From positions 124,001 to 188,000 of the forward strand of contig NZ_BJZU01000004.1 in NCBI RefSeq assembly GCF_007992195.1: DNA of 64,000 bases, given 5' to 3'. Each line of letters starts with the position of its first letter. The stretch's first letter is position 1. Of the stretch, positions 63,019 to 64,000 are shown one piece after another. The position numbers were made by a program, and so were the translations under genes. The notes beneath the pieces were generated by a model, which was not told the origin of the DNA, searched no databases, and saw only the letters and a program-made list of their open reading frames with translations. The DNA is from Methylobacterium oxalidis. GTDB lineage: Bacteria > Pseudomonadota > Alphaproteobacteria > Rhizobiales > Beijerinckiaceae.

Positions 63019-64000
63019 ATGGACGCGAGACGGGTGACGGACGGCAAGGTGCGCTACGCGGTGGTGGCGGGCGGCTGGATCTCGCAGGCCGCCTTCATGC
63101 CGGCGGTGGCGCAGACCGGCAATTCCGAGATGACGGCGCTCGTCACGGGGGATCCCGAGAAGGCCCGGGTGCTGGGCGAGAGGTACGGCCTCAGGACCTT
63201 CTCTTACGAGCAGTACGGGGAGGCGCTGGCCTCCGGCCTGTTCGATGCCGTCTATCTCGCCCTGCCGAACTGGATGCACCGGGACTATGCGGTGCCCGCA
63301 CTCGAAGCCGGCTGCCACCTGCTCCTCGAGAAGCCGATGGCGGTGAGCAGCGCCGAGTGCGAGGCGATCCGTGAAGCCGCCCGCAGGTCGGGCGCCAAGC
63401 TGATGATCGCCTACCGGCTGCACTTCGAGCCCGGCACGTTGGATGCCCTCCGCCGGGTGCGGGCGGGCGAGATCGGCGAGCCTCGCCTCTTCACCGCAAC
63501 CTTCTGTCAGCAGGTCTCGCCGGACAATCACCGCGCGAAGCACGGCTTCTGGGCCGGCCCTGTCGCGGACATGGGTCCCTACCCGATCAACGCCTGCCGC
63601 AACCTGTTCGGCGACGAGCCGACCGAGGTAAGCGCCCGCGCCGTGCGGGCCGCCGACAGCCCTTACGATTTCGACGACACGGTCGCGGTGACGCTGCGCT
63701 TCCCCGGGGCGCGGATCGCGCAGTTCACGGTCAGCTACGGGACCGCCGCCGTCGACGCGTACCGGATCGTCGGTACGAAGGGCGACCTCGCGATGTCGCC
63801 CGGCTTCGGGTTCGGGAAGGGCCTAGCGGGCCGCCTCACGGTGGACGGCAAGTCCAAGGACCTCGTCTACGAGAGCATCGATCAGTTCGGCGCCGAGACG
63901 CGAGCTTTCTCGGCCTGCATCCTGGAGGACCGCGAGCCGGAGCCCGACGGCGAGGAAGGCTTGGCCGACGTGCGCGTGGTCGAGGCAGTGAAGCGCTCGC
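63019..64000 (+). CDS. Gfo/Idh/MocA family oxidoreductase, C-terminal end missing
   Basis: The first 327 residues are in the window; the gene runs off the end. The N-terminal Rossmann domain has YAVVAGGWISQAAFMPAV, a weak G-x-G-x-x-[GA] pattern, YLALPNWMHRDYAVPALEAG and LLEKPMAVSSAECEAI (E-K-P), the Gfo/Idh/MocA catalytic-site pattern. The C-terminal part begins at RLFTATFCQQV. Substrate is unknown; glucose-fructose oxidoreductase-like and other sugar dehydrogenases are possible. It follows cysI by 70 bp but is probably not part of sulfur assimilation. Confidence 0.85.
   Translation, partial: MDARRVTDGKVRYAVVAGGWISQAAFMPAVAQTGNSEMTALVTGDPEKARVLGERYGLRTFSYEQYGEALASGLFDAVYLALPNWMHRDYAVPALEAGCHLLLEKPMAVSSAECEAIREAARRSGAKLMIAYRLHFEPGTLDALRRVRAGEIGEPRLFTATFCQQVSPDNHRAKHGFWAGPVADMGPYPINACRNLFGDEPTEVSARAVRAADSPYDFDDTVAVTLRFPGARIAQFTVSYGTAAVDAYRIVGTKGDLAMSPGFGFGKGLAGRLTVDGKSKDLVYESIDQFGAETRAFSACILEDREPEPDGEEGLADVRVVEAVKRS

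Overview
The window is a GC-rich chromosomal segment of a methylotrophic alphaproteobacterium, almost certainly Methylobacterium or Methylorubrum (Hyphomicrobiales). The diagnostic block is a complete serine-cycle operon in the order sgaA-hprA-mtdA-fchA-mtkA-mtkB-ppc-mclA on the minus strand (27.4 to 17.1 kb). A CcrM-type GANTC methyltransferase, a stand-alone F0 ATP synthase operon (atpI-B-E-F'-F) and many short Methylobacterium-type secreted or proline-rich proteins agree with this. I see no phage, insertion sequence, CRISPR array, rRNA or tRNA.

Layout. 0-5 kb: an ABC-F ATPase fragment, small proteins, an RlpA-like lipoprotein, ccrM, mutY and a DciA-like protein. 5.3-9 kb: a DsbA-type oxidoreductase and the F0 operon, which has a near-consensus sigma70 promoter, two hairpins (one an intrinsic terminator) between atpE and atpF', and a terminator at its end. 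9-16.9 kb: an ABC-2 exporter pair, hydrolase, FkbM methyltransferase, sfsA, a CinA-like protein, a formate/nitrite channel and small proteins. 17-28 kb: the serine-cycle operon with structured intercistronic gaps. 28-33 kb: an LpxH-like phosphoesterase with a coupled glycosyltransferase, rnhB, a radical SAM protein and moaB. 33-41 kb: a surface-polysaccharide cluster (two GT4-type enzymes, a GumC/Wzz-like chain-length protein, a WecB/TagA/CpsF transferase), then a membrane protein and an SDR-DoxX fusion. 41-55 kb: housekeeping genes (nudix, tusA, gshA, rsmE, ubiA, a cysQ-like phosphatase, a cold-shock protein, an aspartate aminotransferase, an LLM monooxygenase) mixed with small lineage-specific genes. 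55-63 kb: assimilatory sulfate reduction, as cysH-cysD-cysN on the minus strand and cysJ-cysI on the plus strand, with an Lrp/AsnC regulator between them. The window ends inside a Gfo/Idh/MocA oxidoreductase.

How the genes work together. The serine-cycle operon takes formyl-/methylene-tetrahydrofolate chemistry (FchA, MtdA) through SgaA, HprA, Ppc, malate-CoA ligase (MtkAB) and malyl-CoA lyase (MclA) to make C3/C4 compounds from C1 units and regenerate glyoxylate. In the sulfur block, CysDN makes APS, a CysH with the cysteine pattern of APS reductases reduces it to sulfite, and CysJI reduces sulfite to sulfide.

The main unexplained signals are regulatory. A palindrome in front of cysH (58520-58535) has a 12-of-16 match in front of cysJ (59259-59274), on either side of the Lrp-type gene, which suggests one regulator for both units. 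Most gaps in the serine-cycle operon carry strong stem-loops without T-runs, including a perfect 17-bp stem just after hprA and a two-tier hairpin in front of mtkA. The atpE/atpF' gap carries an internal terminator. I found no convincing new multi-gene defence or mobile system.
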